DNA of 64,000 bases, from positions 11,724,471-11,788,470 of the forward strand of contig OZ017767.1 of assembly GCA_963969345.1 (NCBI GenBank), written 5' to 3'. Origin of the DNA: Turbatrix aceti. Its lineage: Eukaryota > Nematoda > Chromadorea > Rhabditida > Panagrolaimidae. A program made the translations under genes and the position numbers. Below the pieces are notes generated by a model, which was not told the DNA's origin, searched no databases, and saw only the letters and a list, made by a program, of their open reading frames with translations. Below, one piece after another: positions 33,166 through 46,012 of the stretch; positions within the stretch are counted from its first letter, which is position 1; each line of letters starts with the position of its first letter.

Positions 33166-36100
33166 CTGAAATTAGAAAAATTAGTCAGTTTATATCTGTT
33201 TTTTTCTTTTTTTTGACAAATTGAGATAAGATGTCAGCTATTTTTGGCATTTTTTTTATCTGACAAAGGATGCGCATTTTTTGAATTGCAAATTGTTTTT
33301 TTTGTCTAAAAAAATACATAATACAAAATTTGATGTACAGTAACGATGTCGACAATTGGAACGGTCAAAAGCCTACGGTCAACAAATATTTTACCATAAC
33401 ACAATTTTTGGTCTATAATCTCGTACAATTTTTATTTGAATTTCAAAGCAATCGTTTGTGAAAAATTTATAAAAACATCGTCATGCACTTGTGCAAATAT
33501 TTTTTGGCATCAGAAAAGCGTCATCCTAACAGTTTTTATTTTTACGTACCAGTTTTGCTAACTATTAAAATTACCATCGTGCTTTTGGGACAGCTATATT
33601 TAGTACTAACGCAAAAATAAGTAGCCAGAAGTCATATTGACATCAGGAAACTCTTTGTTGGGTGCTTTCAAGTGGCATTTTTCCAACACAAATTAGAATT
33701 TTACACTAAAAAATGTTTTATTGCCTTATGCTTATTGTTACCCAACCATATGACACTGCATCAAATCAAAGCCATGCCGGCAAAAATGACCAATGAATCA
33801 CATAATTCAGTATCTGAGAAAAAAGGACTGCAACATGCTGGAGTATTTTAGCTATGTTTTTTTTTGGCAATTTTATGACGTGGACTGCACATTGATTCAT
33901 GGCCTATCGCGCAACAGTAGAATATATGTGTGATGCATGCTTGTTGTTGCTGTACGCTGGCTGGTTTTTCTTTCTGGAAGAAAGGAAAAAGCGAACGGCA
34001 TGCTGGCATGAAGGGTTGGTTCATTTGAGAAATAAAAATTAATGGAAAAAGGCTTATTTCTGCTTGACGTTATCGTAATTTTTAGCATTGTGTTTCTTTC
34101 TCAGTTTGCAAGTAAATTTTTTTGCAGAAAAATGTTTTTGTTAACTCTAAATAATTTTGCTTTTGCCAAGCATACTTTTTTTATTACTACACAAAATAAA
34201 TATACATATGTTTTTGTGCGGTGAAACCTAAAACTACGTGCGTGGTACGGAATGTACTAAATTTGACAGTGAGTCAACAATGAAGCTGAAAACCGTGACT
34301 TTTCTGGTACTTTTACATATAAAGCGTGCAAAAATTGTCAAAAAAATAATTCAATAACTAGTGCATTTTTCTTTTGTCGCGAATGAGCAGAAGAAAAGGT
34401 GCCAAAAATAATGTAAAACCAAAAATAGGTCTTTTTTGGGCGCCCTGGAGTTTCATTTTTTTGCACCTTGCAATATTTATTTCTGCAACTTGTGCAAAAC
34501 ATAAAACAAATTTACGGTTTTTCTGATACAATTTCAAGTAGTGTCAAATTTAGAAAAAAAATTAGAAAAAAATTAAAAACTAATTTAAGTTTATCAAAAA
34601 ATTTTTACTTCCCGCAAAGTTGTTTCCAACTTTTGAGACATGTTTATCATAAACAAAAACAAATCATATTTATTTAATTAGAAGAAACACCAATTATGTC
34701 ACAAATTAATCAAATTTTATTTGTCTGTCTGGCTCGTTTTTCTCATAACTTTTTTGTGCTTCAATAATTTTGTCATTGAAGCACAAACTATTTTACTACA
34801 ACGGCGACAAATCGGGTACAGAAAACGGATACCGTAGAAACAGTTGAGGAAACGACCCCATTTCCGTGCTTTCCGAGTGCTACCAAACTTGTATTAAACT
34901 AGGCTTGTCTTTTCATTAATCAATTTCAAGTTCTGAAGTTTGGAGATCGCTACAACTTTGTTACAAGATGCAGTGATTTTTACTGAATTTTTTATTTTAT
35001 TAATTCTTTCGTTGGAAGACCCTTTTCCGTGAGATGAGTGTGATGTGAACTAATGCTCCGCTAATTTAGTTCTGTCAAAAAAAAGCGCCAGGGGCAAAGA
35101 GCAAAAAAAGCAAGGCACAAATGCGCAAAATTGAATAATTGGGCATAGCAATGCCAAAAATTGTGCGCTCGAAAAAAAAAGAAAAAGGACTCCAAATTTC
35201 TTATTCCAAGCAATGTTGTTCTAAATATTTGTTTGTTTTAAATATTTTAACAGTTTGGCACATGAATTTTTAATTTTGAAAAGCGCGTCAAAATAATAAA
35301 TTATACTTTGTTTTCGCAAAAAAATATATTTGGTAATGGTTTTTTTAAACTTTAAAGCAATTAAAAAAATGCATAATTTACTTTAAAAAAATGTCTGATA
35401 AGAACTACAGAATTATATAAAAAAATCGATTAAGTAATTTTTTTATTACGCCACCCAAGTCATTCGTCAATTTTGTTTTCTGTACACTGACTATGTGGTG
35501 TATTGTTACGTAAACAATACATAAGGATATGGCAAAGCTTTTTCGTTCCTTGACGCATTTCCTTGTGTTCCAAATCGCGTCAAAAGCATTATATAATATT
35601 TAGTTCCAGAATTTTAATTCCTCTTTTACAGGGTCAAAAGCACAATTTTGATTCAAATATATAAAAAACTGATTTTTTATGTGGAAATGATGTTATTTTA
35701 TGTGTACAGGTTCACATAAAAAAGTATTTTTGTACACATAAAAAAATACAAAATATTAAGTTTCACGTATTGACCAAAAACATCTGTCTTCGCAGTTCCC
35801 AAAAAAGGCAAAGCCATAAAAAAATGTCATGTTTGTTATTTTTGCATTACGTTTTTCTAAACCCAAAATACAAAAGTGGGTTTTTTGTTAAAATGGTAAA
35901 TAAATATTCATAACTTTACCACCCCGTACTTGGAATGCACTCATCAACCCTCATTTTTATTTCCTTCTGTCACAGTTTCTAACAATTTTAACTTGCTAAT
36001 CAACTTCAGTTTTTTTCCTTTTTTTTGCTTTGCAACCACGCTAGTTTGTCATAAAAAGCCGAACAATGTGTAATCGACCGAATAGGTAGTATACAGCCGT

Positions 36101-36864
36101 GCACAAATCAATCTCATACCACCTCCACCTTCTAAATATTTTTCAGTGGCTTATAGTTAGCTCTAACTGACTGACATGTTGTACATGTATTTACACCAAC
36201 GACAACGCATTCATAAAAAAATGACTTGTTATAATAAAGAATTTCTAACTCTTTTGATGTCTGTCTAACGTGCGAAAATACATTATTCGGTGACTCTAAA
36301 AAAATAAAGAAAAAACAGAAATGATTTTTGTTTCCGGCGGCAATTTTATTATCCCCTAACGTCTCCTTTTTTGTTGCATCACAAAATAATTCGCAGAATT
36401 ACGTGCCATCTTTTTGCGTGCGGTGCACATCTTTTTTTTGTGCCCCCATAAGTCGCCTGGACGAGGTATTTGCATAATTTTAGAACATTTATGGAAATCT
36501 GAACTAATTTTTTTTTGTTGTTTGGTCGAAAACGCGAGAGTAAAAACTCGTGTTATTTTTATCGGTTTCCGAATTTTTGACGCAATGAACTTATTTTTTT
36601 CAGAAATCATGCTTCAAAAACTCTTCTGACCCAATTTTTTGTTCCCAGCAACAGAGAAAGTTATTTTTCAAAAAAGTAAAAAAAACATTGAAAATTTTGT
36701 ACTACTTTTTTTCATCGCAATCTGACCAAGAAAAGAAAGTACGAAGTAGTTTCGTGCTTTCGTTGCTTTCAACTATCACGCTGAAGTCAATTATCTGTAT
36801 CGCGAGTTCTGTTCGAAATCAGCAACTAGATCAGGCGTCTACGTCTCTAAGAACATCCGCAATC
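33166..36864. other. Long intronic/intergenic stretch, no gene seen
   Basis: AT-rich with many poly-T and poly-A runs. No minus-strand titin exon, kinase motif or plus-strand exon was recognised. It forms the start of the 16.5-kb interval between the two titin blocks and probably includes upstream control sequence of the Kv channel gene. Confidence 0.5.
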
Positions 36865-36875
36865 ATGCCTACTAT
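36865..36875 (+). other. Candidate alternative first exon of the Kv channel (MPT..)
   Basis: ATGCCTACTAT followed by the strong donor GTGAGTTT. It ends in phase 2, the phase required by the shared Kv exon 2 at 47618. Preceded by a locally less AT-rich stretch (36740-36864) that could be 5' UTR. RNA support is needed to accept it. Confidence 0.35.
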
Positions 36876-37600
36876 GTGAGTTTTATCGGAATAATGTTTT
36901 TTATATTGTGATTCTAAATAATTTACAAAAAAGTTTTTGCTTCAATAACAAAAAAAACTGTCATAAACTTAAAAAACAATGTATAAAAATTCGGCGCTAA
37001 AAAATCTGCATTACATATACAATTCCCTAATTTTTTGTTTTACTACTAACTACCCCAATGTTTTTTCTATTGTCCCATGTCTCAACTCCACATGTCAACT
37101 ACACAGTGAAGGGTGGCATGTCAGTAAGTAAGAGGATCAAGTTAATTTACTAAATATTTATTCAAGTTGTGGTTGGCTTAAAAAAATGTTGTGCTGCAGA
37201 AAAGGCAATCAAAAAATTGCACGTTACTGACAAGCTAAAAATTAAAAGAACTTGTTGTGTTTTTTTGAGCCGCTACCAAGTCAAAAAATTCGTTGAAAAA
37301 AACTAGCAACTTTTTTTGATCCCCATATCAAATTGCATCTAAGTGGCCAAAAAGTTAAAACATCACGAAAAAAAGCATGTCTGCAAAAAATTTTCAACAC
37401 ATTTTTTATGGCAGTCTGAGACACCGTGTTTTGCGCCATTATTGTCTAAGCTTTGTTCTCTCTTGTCACAGCACACAGTCCAGAGACAATGAAAGACCTG
37501 GAAAATTTGTCAGAGTCCCCCTCCCCCTCCCCTTTACACCTTTTTCACACCTGAGGTCCTCATTGAAGAGATTTTCTTTGATATACCACCTCTACCGACC
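36876..37600. other. Non-coding stretch before the inverted-repeat region
   Basis: AT-rich, no coding character. A short C-rich block lies near 37520-37550. No gene recognised. Confidence 0.4.
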
Positions 37601-37972
37601 TACACTGAAAAAAAAATGTCACGTTTTCGCAAGAAAAATCATACGAAATCGCAAGAGCGCGATGGCGTAGAAAATCGCAAACTATTCTTGCAAAAAATTG
37701 ACCGAAATCGCAAGAAAAATCTTGCGTTTTTGGACGCAAGAAAGAGCACGAATTTTGCTTGGCAAAGCGTCCCCAATATTTTCCCTGCGGGTGCCTCGGG
37801 TTTTTTTTACCTAAAAATCGACCTTCCCCCCTCCCCTTGCTACGGCATATACGTTATCATATATTTATTACAATCAATACTGTCATAAAAAATATCAAAT
37901 GCATAAATCAATGGATACCGACAATTCGGGTGGCTGTGTCACCATTTGTTCTGCTGTGAAGTCGTCAATCTT

Positions 37973-38637
37973 TTATGAAGGAGTCTGTTGCGGTTGATGT
38001 TGCCGCGGTACCATTTCGTTTGCACCAGGAAACAATGGTGGTGGATAGTGTCGTCTGATCGCAGTCGATTGTACCTAAAAACTTCAAACAGTTAGCTCAG
38101 TTCACAAGTCTTCCAAAAAAACTTACGTCGGGTACAAAATCGGGCTCGTCTGCAGGTTTCTTGAGGTAATCTGAAAGCCTTCATGCCTTACTGAACAAAA
38201 ATCAAACCCTAAAACTTATGTCTTCCCCAAAATTGCTTGCCAACTGCCTTTCAGCCTTTTTTTTACTCCTTTTGCGATTGTGAAGCCAGTTTCGGCATCC
38301 CATTTATCGCAGCGCAATTCTACCTAGCAAATAGTAAAAACTCATTGCACAATCGGAAAAAGGGTAAAAAATCAGGGTAAAACTTGGTTGGTTTTGTCTG
38401 GAAGATGCCCAAAAATGTTTGAAAAGCTCAAAAACATACGTTGGTAGCAGTATCACAGTTGAATGGAGTTACAGCTTGCTTTGTTGTTGTTACCTGCCAT
38501 TTGGATGGGGGAGAGGTGTCTTGTTCTCGTCGCCTGTGTCGTTTAGAAGTAGGGGTGTGATATGTCCTTCTACTTTAACAGGTTGTGTCCACAGGTACAT
38601 CATTTCGCTCGGAGGGTGTCGCCGGAGTTATCTGAAA
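37973..38637 (-). pseudogene. Decayed protein-coding fragment, product not recognised
   Basis: Four minus-strand segments look like exons in one order: about 38637-38440 (starts after a TTTGTTTCAG acceptor, but has one in-frame TAA and would otherwise run to DTATN before GTATG); about 38330-38225 (VELRCDKWDAETGFTIAKG, running into TAA with no proper donor); 38170-38127 (YLKKPADEPDFVPD); and 38074-37973 (TAIRRHYPPPLFPG.. ending QQTPS and a stop). The last two join cleanly in phase. The internal stop and lost donor suggest a pseudogene, though a mis-read structure is possible. It lies within the TACACTGA-bounded region, so it may have been carried there. Confidence 0.4.
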
Positions 38638-38818
38638 CAAAAGCAAAACAATTCACGCTAATAAACAACAATGACAACAATCGACAAAAAATATCACGAA
38701 CAAAAAAAGAGCAAAGTCTGCGACAATGACGAGCTCGCTGCAAAAGCGATCGCAATATTCGCGTTGAGACTCCTCGAAATTGAAAAAGTCGCACAACTCT
38801 GTGTCTCCCCCTTTTGAA

Positions 38819-40412
38819 CGAGAGCGCTGGTCGAATTAATTGCAAAAAAAAAAATTTGGGCCGAATTGCGATTTGTTTTACTTTTTTTGTGTTTGATTTG
38901 TAAATGTGATTATATTTCAAGCATTTTGGTGCGTTTTTTGAAAAAATCGGACAATTTTTGATCAAAATCGAGTAGGGTTCGGAAGAAAAAAACCGCAGAT
39001 CTTCAAATTACTGATAGAAAGCTGAAAATTTCAGTACAGACTAAAAACAAAATTTTCGTTCGAATGGCCTACTCAGTTTTTTTATATCGATTCGATAAAT
39101 GTTCGAAAATACGGTTTTTTTCGGAAATTTGAAAAATTCGGAACGTTTTAGAACTTTGATCAAAAAATGAATATCCCTAATCGAAAGCGCGGAGTCTTTT
39201 TTATCTAGAACCAAATTTTCAAATTTTTACCGTATCTCATGGGCATACGGTAACGATTCTCCCGAACCCTACTTGTTTAAGCGCCTGAGGCTATGAGGTA
39301 GAGCACTGCACAACAAAGTGAGATAGAGCATCTTGTTAGAAATTTTTCGGCCTACAAAATGATGTTACTTTCGAATTTTTGTCTATTTTTTCGATTAATT
39401 CGATTAATTCGCGCAACATACACTCATTTTTGGTATCAATTTTACGAAAATTGAAATCAAAAAAGTGGGGTATGGGGGAAAAATTGCCGACGTGCGAGTT
39501 TTTGGGTGTTATAGCATGAATTTCGACCCGAGACGTAAAAAACCCTGTAGAATTCAAAAATTTAATTATTTTGTTCCTAAATGTTCGAAAAAGTTCCGAA
39601 AACTGCTTTTTTTTCGGAAATTTGAAATTTTAGGAACTTTTCGATCCAAATTGAATAAAATGGATATCACCGTTGAACTGAGAATTCATTTATACCCTGG
39701 TACTGAAATTTTCAGGAATATTGCTTTCCAACTGAGCCTATGGCGATTTTTCCCCCATACCCCACTTTTTTGATTTCAATTTTCGGAAAATTGGTACCAA
39801 AAATGAGTGTATGATGCGCGAATTAATCTGATGAAGCCGAAAAAATAGATAAAAATTCGAAAGTAACATCATTTTGTAGGCCGAAAAATTTCTAACAAGA
39901 TGCTCTATCTCACTTTGTTCTGCAGTGTTTTACCTCATAGCCTCAGGCGCTTAAACAAGTAGGGTTCGGGAGAATCGTTACCGTATGCCCATGAGATATG
40001 GTAAAAATCTGAAAATTTGGTTCTAGATAAAAAAGACTCCGCGCTTTCGATTAGGTATATTCATTTTTTGATCAAAGTTCTAAAAAGTTCCGAATTTTTC
40101 AAATTTCCGAAAAAAACCGTTTTTTCAAACATTTATCGACACGCAATCAAAAAACTGAGTATGCCATTTGAAAGCAAATTTTGTTTTTAGTCTACACTGA
40201 AATTTTCAGCTTTCTATCTATATTTTGAAGATCCGTGGATTTTTTCTTCCGGACCCTACTCGATTTTGATCAAAAATTGTTCCACAATTCTGTAACACCC
40301 ATCAAAATGCTTCAAATATTATCCTAATTACAATTCTAACTTGAAAAAGTAAAAATTTCCAAGTTTGGCCCAAAATTCCTTTTTTTTGCCACTAATTCGA
40401 CCAGCGTGCTCG
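38819..40412. repeat. Long inverted repeat (about 670-bp arms, 250-bp loop)
   Basis: The left arm starts CGAGAGCGCTGGTCGAATTA and reaches the GTGGGGTATGGGGGAAAAATT block near 39487. The right arm starts near 39743 with the complement and ends near 40412. Matching blocks include CGAGTAGGGTTCGG with CCGGACCCTACTCG, and GCGCCTGAGGCTATGAGGTA with its complement. Arms have diverged by scattered differences and small indels. No coding capacity. A transcript would fold into a long hairpin, a possible source of small RNAs. Confidence 0.8.
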
Positions 40413-40904
40413 GGCAACGAGAAAATCTCTCGTCATGAGTGCGGCACGTGCTGAACGAAAAAAAAGCCAGTGAGGGACCATGGAAAGCAGGATAGTCCAG
40501 ACAGCATGCGCCAAACCGGTCTAAAACGCATGATTTTTCTTGCGATTATAAGCAAGGATGTGATTCTTGCGTTTTCGTGCGATTTTTTCTTGCAAAAACG
40601 TGACAAAATTTTTCTTACGCATGATTTTTTTCTCAGTGTACCGGCTCCAACTCGCTCGTCGTGTTGTCGTATCTCTTGTCCTTCCGTGCTCGCTTGTCCA
40701 CCTGGTAAGGAAACTAACCGGGTGTCAGTTAGGGCGGCCACTATCAACTCGTCTCTGTACTCGACTACTTGCCGCCATGTATGCCATGGTCTCTTTTTCT
40801 TGTATTATTTAATTCTAATACAACACCTGCACGTGCTCGTGTGTGCGCTGCCTTCTGATTTATTTTTTTCTTACTTACTCAAAGAAACTTCGGGGCTCTC
40901 AATT

Positions 40905-40933
40905 ATGACAATCGTCAATCCATCTCACATCTC
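40905..40933 (+). other. Candidate alternative first exon of the Kv channel (MTIVNPSHI..)
   Basis: An ATG opens nine codons and two bases before CTC|GTAAGTTT. Length 29 nt gives phase 2, matching Kv exon 2 at 47618, as do the other two candidate first exons. The preceding 250 bp (40640-40904) are less AT-rich than the surroundings. Not proven. Confidence 0.4.
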
Positions 40934-43900
40934 GTAAGTTTATTTTTTCACTGACCTTTCAAATATTTTTTGAATAATATTTAACAAATCTTGGTTGTCA
41001 AAAAAACATGACCCCCCTCCGTTCTTATTCAATTTATCCCCGGAAACAAAAAAAAAGTCATACAGGAAGCTAAACTTTGCTTGTTGTTGGTAGGAGGCTG
41101 TTATTGAATGCCAACAATTACATTTCCCAGACACATCCACAGAAGAAGAAAAACGCGGGTGGGGGGAGAACTATGAGATAATTCGTCGGGGAGGGCAGAT
41201 CAGATTAAATAACGCTTTTTTACGCATGGTCACCCACATATTTTTTCTTTGATGCTGTTTTCCTTATTTTTGTGTAAACAGTTTGTGTTTTATTGCATCT
41301 TGCATTATTGTACGTTACTTTTATCAACTGAATCAAAATTAGGAAAAAAATATGAACAGTGCGCAGGTTATTCAGAACATTTGTCCTACATAGCGTTTGC
41401 TCTATTTGGTATCATTGTCCTGAACCTCGTACTCCTTGTTCCAGAATTATCCTCCCCCTAATAATTAAAAAAAACGCACATGATGTCATTTTAATCACTA
41501 CAATTCAGATCAATAAGTCATTTTTGTCGTTTACACTAGATGAAAATTTCTAAGCTAAGTAGAAAGTCAATTTTGTGGGAACCAAGCGTGGGATACCAAA
41601 TAAATGGATCCATAACGCTTTGCTTAGCCAGCGCCAGATTGATCTTGATGGGTTACCAGCAGATGACGCGTGACTCCAACAGAAATATATTTTTCAGCCT
41701 AAACGTTTTTCGTTTTGTTAGCACAATAGCCTTGCCGTTGTCCTCCGTTTTTTCCTCCTCCTGGTCATCGTTAGACAGAAACTTATCTACTTTGAATGAA
41801 ATACGAATATTAGAAAATTCAACGACAACCAATTTGAATCGACCATCTGTTAGAGGGACTTGAAGGCGAAGGACAGGGGGCTTATTTATATACCCGATAG
41901 AAAAAAATGCACCCAGTAGTAGTAGTCAGCTTCCGGCATTTTTTTATATTTCCTTTTCCCAACGGGTTCATGTATACATACCAGTACTAGTTAGTTTGAT
42001 CGTTTGTCTAGGCTTTTCCTTCTAACTTCCGACCCCAAGATCTCAAATTTTTTGCAAATTCACAACTTTTTGCTGTCAATCGCAGGTTAACTTTTATCCC
42101 TAATACACACAATAACAACACCCTATGCTTTTGTCCTTGCAGAAAAAAACATGAAATAATTTTGCACAGAAAAACAATAAGGGCCATACATCAGACGCTT
42201 CGGTACATGTCGGGCTGTTTTATAAATGCGAGTCATCAAAAAGTCAATAGGTTGTTAGTCTGGAATAAAAGTTTACAAGGCACAAGGTGCGAAGCCTCGT
42301 CACTGATTTTGTTTTTCCACTTTTTAACAAAAAATGAACAATTTTGAGAGTTCAAAAAATCTAACATTTGGTATACTTTTGTGATGTTGGGCCGTACAGA
42401 AATTGTTCCCAATGTAAAGACAATTCGATTATCGACGCATGCGCTGTGATTTCACCTGTCTGTGTGCCAAGACCGTTATTTATGTTTCATTCGTGTTGTC
42501 GTGGACGTCAGAAATTTCACCTGTCTAATGAGAAATCACCTACTTATTCAGAAACACCACTCAATGTCACAGTATTGCACATAAGAGACTAAAAAAGTTC
42601 CTTTACCGTGTTGTATTCTCCCAAAAAAACAATGGTGTAAGTTTTGGTTGACCATATTCAAATAAATGTTGCAAAAATTGTTTTATATAATTTTTAATTT
42701 TTGTCTTTTTTTCTTCTTCAGCTGTTTCATTATCACTCGCGTTAAGTTGACACCAAAATGTTCACTGCATCGAACATCTGCTTTTTCTTTTTTTCGTCAA
42801 CAAAAAAGAACTAAATCTCGTGACTTGCAATTTTTTTATTTTTGGGGATCCATTTTATCTCATGGAGGATAGAATGAGCGACGGAACGGGATAAAATAGG
42901 TATTACGTTTCTTCTTCGCACTTTTCGCAGCCCCCAGAGTGCCAAAAGTGTCATCACACCACTCTCCTCGGTCGGCCACCGGAGTAGAATCCTAAATAGT
43001 TCCTGCAGGGGTCTATTTGAGATTCCACAGCCGTGCCCGTCCATCCCAGTTTCTCAGAAACAAATGAACGTCGGTAATGGAACATAAATATTTTCTTGTT
43101 CTGTCTTGGAAAGTTGCGAAAAAAGTTTTGTCTCCATCAGATGGCAAAAATGTTTCTACCCCCTATTTGACGCTTTTGCAATTTACTGCCTTGCTAGCTG
43201 TTTAGTTCATGGTCTTGGATAAACTTTTTGACGCCTCATTATTGCATGTATGGTTTTCGCACCCTATATTTTTGAGCGTTGGCATTTTTTTGGCATACGC
43301 TACACGTGTTGTAAAAAAATGGCCATAAGCAAAAAACATCCAGTGTTAGGGTACCAAATCGATGCTAACAAAGGTGTATATAGTTGTCGAGAGCGTGTTT
43401 TTTACTTCCTTTTTTAAAAGCAACATTTTTTAAACTAATTTTTATAAAAAAACAGTTTTCTAGGTTTTTTAGATCAAAAAGTTTATATTACCAAAAAAAC
43501 ACTTGGAACACTCTTGCATTAGTATTCAAATAGACAAAAATTTAACGTTGTTGATTGCTCACCATTTATGTCCCGTTTACATCTTGTTCTTTTTTGCCCG
43601 TAAATATTGCGTTTGAACGTGTATATGCCCTAAATTTAATTTACAGACTAACTTCCTTTTTTTTAAATTGTAAAGTGTTTAAAAACACCTTTTTTTTACT
43701 TTTTTAAACGTATAAAAAAATTTTTAATGCCAGTTAATTTTGTCAAAAACATTTTTTAACGTAGAAAACTCCAAAAAATAATTTGCCGCGACGTCCCGCG
43801 TTTTTCTAATTCGCAGTTTTTTGCCTTTATTTCAGTCAAGCACAAAAATTTTCAAAATCACAACCCAACAATTTGTGCAAGTTGAAACCAAAGAACAGTT

Positions 43901-45480
43901 CAATACTCAGTATCTCACGGTTGACCACGGGGGTTGTATATTTATGGTATACACATAATAGTCGTAATATACACCCCCATTTTTGTGTGGTATTTATAAA
44001 TATTACTAATAGTGAATAATACCTTGATGCTTGGAAAAGTTAAAACGTAAGTTTAAATAAAAATAACTAAAAAGAAGCACATGCTTTTCACAATGGTAAC
44101 AGACAAGCTCTTGTAATGCTTACACTCGATCTTTTGTGTATACACATAAAAGTAATACTACCGCAAAACGTTGCACACTCTTTTCTTCTGTTCCTTCCTC
44201 CAATGTAAAACACAAAACAGAGTTGAAAATTAGAGAAACTACGTAAATACATTATATAATACTGATTTTTGATCGGATTAAAAAATAAAAAAGTGGTTCC
44301 TAAGATTCATTTCGGTCAAGCAAAAAATTCTTTAAAATTGTTTGTTACATCAAAATGTGAAAAAAATCGTTGAATTGATCAAGGCATATGGAACTAATAT
44401 AGGGCGGCATGCTTGTCAGATAAAAACAACTTGAGTGTAGCTCACTATTCCCCATTCAAGCAAATTTTTATCTGGTTTGTGACATTTCAAAAAATAAGTT
44501 GCACACACTTTTTGTTAATAAAAGGGAGGCTGAACTACAAAAAAAAGTTAGCGCATTTTTCGTAAAAAAAAATTTGTCAGATTTTTTTTTCCAATTTTTT
44601 CAACCAACTCATGAGTACTCAATAACGAAAAAATTCTATAGTCAGGATACTTTGTTGACAAATCCTCAACAAAAAACTATTTGACTCTTTATCTTGGTAG
44701 AACAAAAAAGTTTAACGTCAGGACAACTGGTTTTTCTTCGGATAACCCTTTCATCTAATTTGTGTATTCATAACTTTTGTTCTGTGCCTCCTAACATCTG
44801 GTCTAATGATAACTAACCACTGAGTAATGGTGAAATAAATAAATAAATAAATAAAACTTTTGTTCTTGTCCACAAAATATTGGTCTTGCGAACGGGTGCA
44901 TTAACTTTCTCTACGCAACAACTTGATCATCTGTAGTTAGTTTCCTTCTACCTATCATTTTTGCAAGATTACCTAAAATTTGTTTTTTTTCTATCAATCC
45001 TTGGCCCACTCGATACACCACTGGTTCTCGATGAACTTTTTTACCGAGGGTTTGCTACCGCTGCTGTACTTATTCATCAGACACTAAAGATAAAAGCATT
45101 GTTTCACCTCATCTCTCCACAACTTTTGTGTAAACACAAGTTCAAAGGGGTGTTATAACTAACGTCAACGCCTGCTTATGTTGTCTCCAATCATCTCATA
45201 CGCGCAGCGCAAAAAATCACTTGTAGCGCGTATACCAATATATCTTTTACCTGCCTCTTTGTTCTTCGCTTCCTTCCAGTGGCTGTGGCAGTGCTAATAT
45301 TTTTTCAAATTTTCCGCGAAAGCGAGGTATAGCATTTTTTTCTTGATTTGAAGACTTTTTGGGGTGATAATACTGGTTTCAAAACTAGCATTTTGTTTTT
45401 TACATAAAATTATGCTTTAAAACTTTTGATTTGGTAAAAGAATTGAAATTTGGATAAAATTGACATTTATTCCTAATTTG
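40934..45480. other. Long non-coding stretch
   Basis: AT-rich, with a C/G-richer island at 42850-43040 that has no recognisable product on either strand, and the LINE/SINE-tail repeat at 44783-44856. No titin or kinase exons were seen on the minus strand. It lies within the Kv upstream region and the presumed titin giant intron. Confidence 0.45.
44783..44856 (+). repeat. Second copy of the (AAAT)n-tailed dispersed repeat
   Basis: Same block as 5434-5495 (GTGCCTCCTAACATCTGG .. TAATGGTG) in the same orientation, with a longer AAATAAATAAATAAATAAA tail. Tail length variation between copies fits target-primed retrotransposition. Confidence 0.6.
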
Positions 45481-45550
45481 GGCGTGTAGATCATTGGTAA
45501 GTCGCGCGACTGTTACACTTCGCCATCCGGGTTCGATTCCTGGTGAAGGA
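45481..45550 (+). tRNA. tRNA-like sequence, probably a pseudogene (Asn-like)
   Basis: A B box (GGTTCGATTCC) sits in a good T arm (CCGGG TTCGATT CCTGG, one G.T pair). A weak A box (TAGATCATTGGTAAG) and an anticodon-region CTGTTAC resembling tRNA-Asn (GUU) lie at normal spacing. The 7-bp acceptor stem does not pair (3' side TGAAGGA) and the anticodon stem is imperfect, so it is unlikely to be a working tRNA; it may derive from a tRNA-based SINE. Confidence 0.35.
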
Positions 45551-46012
45551 AACCTTTTTAATTTTAATCTGAAAACACCATCTAACAATTTTTGATGTTA
45601 CTGGCTTACGAGTTCGTGTAGAAACAAATTTCAAGCAAAGATCTGCATTCTGCATAACATCTCGTAACCCCTAAGTTATCGCTACACAATATTTAATCTA
45701 TAATTTCTCCAACCTAAAATTGTTACATTACAAACCCGCCGACGGAAGCAGCAACAAGCATGGCTGGGAACGCGTCGCATGAAAGCATGCAACACATCTT
45801 TCTTGCCTACACCTTTTGTAAATGTGTATAACAAAATTGACCGTCAAGGTTTAACAGAATGTCGTGACCTTTCCTTCTTACCAGAAACAGAAATTTATGA
45901 CGGTTCTAAACACATTCTGTCTTCGAGTGCCACGATTATATAAATTCAAAACTATAATGTAGTTTCCATCGTCACTTTTTAATAATGTCTACGTGGTTGT
46001 GCGTGTGTGAGT

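Larger units (their letters stand above)
37601..40640. repeat. Region bounded by TACACTGA inverted termini (possible 3-kb transposon or two solo MITE ends)
   Basis: The left end TACACTGAAAAAAAAATGTC and the right end, complementary to TACACTGAGAAAAAAATC, bound inward arms of about 120 bp rich in CTTGCGATTT/AAATCGCAAG. TA at both borders fits a Tc1/mariner-type target. Within it lie a decayed gene fragment (37973-38637) and a long inverted repeat (38819-40412). No transposase was seen. Confidence 0.45.

Noticed and set aside
37601..37745. CRISPR-like spaced repeats of CGCAAGAAAAATC
   Set aside because: Units are irregular in length and spacing and reappear inverted at 40520-40640; they are transposon-arm sequence in a eukaryotic genome.
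38419..38661. 80-codon plus-strand frame
   Set aside because: Antisense to the better-supported minus-strand exon fragments; no domain.
42811..43044. Possible small minus-strand gene in a GC-richer island
   Set aside because: No recognisable domain, start context or splice pattern; kept only as a note in the non-coding stretch.
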